Shown: positions 5,357-5,828 of the stretch, one piece after another | How positions within the stretch are numbered: the stretch's first letter is position 1 | Layout: each line of letters opens with the position of its first letter | Assembly (NCBI GenBank): GCA_019425105.1 | Contig: JAHYYD010000145.1 | Location: 1-5,828 of the forward strand | Reading direction: 5' to 3' | Origin: Actinomycetota bacterium | GTDB taxonomy: Bacteria; Actinomycetota; Actinomycetes; Actinomycetales; Actinomycetaceae | Length of the DNA: 5,828 nucleotides | The notes under the pieces: model-generated | The model's input: only the letters and a program-made list of their open reading frames with translations | Databases searched by the model: none | What the model was told of the DNA's origin: nothing | Translations under genes and position numbers: made by a program

Positions 5357-5828
5357 CTAGGCGTTTGGCTGCCCATTCTCGAGCGCTTCTTCCACCAGTG
5401 CCTCATCGACCGGCAACTCTGCCCTCGCATAAGCTGCAGCGTCTTCCTGCGAATCCGCAATCTCTTCCGCGATCGAGCTCGCATCGCGACGCAACTCAAC
5501 ACCGTCGACAACGGATGCGCGGGCCAGATGACGAGCCTCGAGTCGGTCCTCATCCTTGAACTCAAGGTCATCAGCATGCTTGCGCACCATGACGCGGATG
5601 AGCTTGCGTCGCAGGTTCTCCTCGCGTAGGACGGCGGAACGCTCGCGCAGCCAGCCGACCGCGAGGACGACGAGGAGGGCGATACCGAGCCAGCCAATGA
5701 TCGGGTACATCACGCCGATCAGCTTCTTGAAGCCCATGAAGGAAGCCGCGTAGCCCGCCGCAACAACAGCGATGAGGACAATGCGCAAACGAGCAGTCGA
5801 ACCCCCCGAGAAGCGGCGTGCCGTCGAA
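5357..5828 (-). CDS. YkvI-like membrane protein, copy 2, C-terminal part (5' end outside window)
   Basis: The frame is open from the right window edge to TAG at 5357-5359, giving 156 residues that align without gaps to residues 285-440 of copy 1. About 126 of 156 are identical by hand count (about 81%). The fragment begins in the cytoplasmic loop STARRFSGG, then contains two membrane segments and the charged tail ending PVDEALVEEALE. An internal TTG (5788) could start a 143-codon frame, but homology continues without a break beyond it, so I treat the gene as running off the window. Whether the N-terminal transporter core is present cannot be seen. Its tail-coding region uses more A/T at third positions than copy 1. 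Same orientation as copy 1, with the antitoxin locus between them. Confidence 0.85.
   Translation of the reverse strand, partial: STARRFSGGSTARLRIVLIAVVAAGYAASFMGFKKLIGVMYPIIGWLGIALLVVLAVGWLRERSAVLREENLRRKLIRVMVRKHADDLEFKDEDRLEARHLARASVVDGVELRRDASSIAEEIADSQEDAAAYARAELPVDEALVEEALENGQPNA
5595..5682. repeat. Near-identical repeat patch, copy in ykvI-like gene 2
   Basis: Partner of 3721-3808 in direct orientation, 1874 bp away, with four differences in 88 nt and a 43-nt perfect core (5640-5682). It is a potential site for homologous recombination that would delete the intervening antitoxin locus and fuse the paralogs. Confidence 0.85.

Noticed and set aside
3721..5682. The paralog repeat as part of a composite transposon or insertion sequence
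   Set aside because: The repeats are in direct orientation and lie within coding sequence of homologous genes; no transposase, terminal inverted repeats or target duplications are seen.

Overview
The window is GC-rich, compact, bacterial chromosomal DNA. High GC, strongly GC-biased third codon positions, TAnnnT-type -10 hexamers close to start codons and proteins of actinobacterial flavour suggest an Actinomycetota host, probably Actinomyces/Schaalia-like. The phylum is a fairly safe inference; the genus is a guess from general familiarity, not from a search.

Left part (1-3481). The 3' end of a GNAT-type acetyltransferase gene (+) converges with a complete CPA1/NhaP-type Na+(K+)/H+ antiporter gene (-, 224-2125). 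A 188-bp divergent intergenic region then separates the antiporter from a two-gene rightward unit: a single-domain protoglobin (2314-2907) and an O6-alkylguanine-DNA alkyltransferase (2876-3481), whose reading frames overlap by 32 nt. The pairing of a heme gas-binding protein with a direct-reversal DNA repair enzyme suggests a nitrosative or alkylation stress unit. This is an inference.

Right part (3483-5828). Two leftward genes encode close paralogs of a YkvI-like (COG3949-type, APC/LeuT-fold-like) membrane protein with an unusual charged C-terminal tail. The first copy is complete (3483-4805). Only the C-terminal 156 codons of the second copy lie in the window (5357-5828). Between them, on the opposite strand, sits a type II toxin-antitoxin locus. 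Its Phd/YefM-like antitoxin is intact, but its RelE-like toxin stops after 28 codons, just where a strong hairpin begins that marks the 3' end of the second ykvI-like gene. The antitoxin promoter region carries TGTACA-type elements like those known as YefM operator cores. These elements overlap a possible divergent promoter for the complete ykvI-like gene.

No RNA genes, insertion sequences, CRISPR arrays or phage genes were recognised. The most unusual region is 4800-5828: paralog duplication, loss of a toxin at the duplication edge, an orphaned antitoxin, several inverted repeats in the shared regulatory region, and a patch of near-perfect nucleotide identity between the paralogs that suggests gene conversion.
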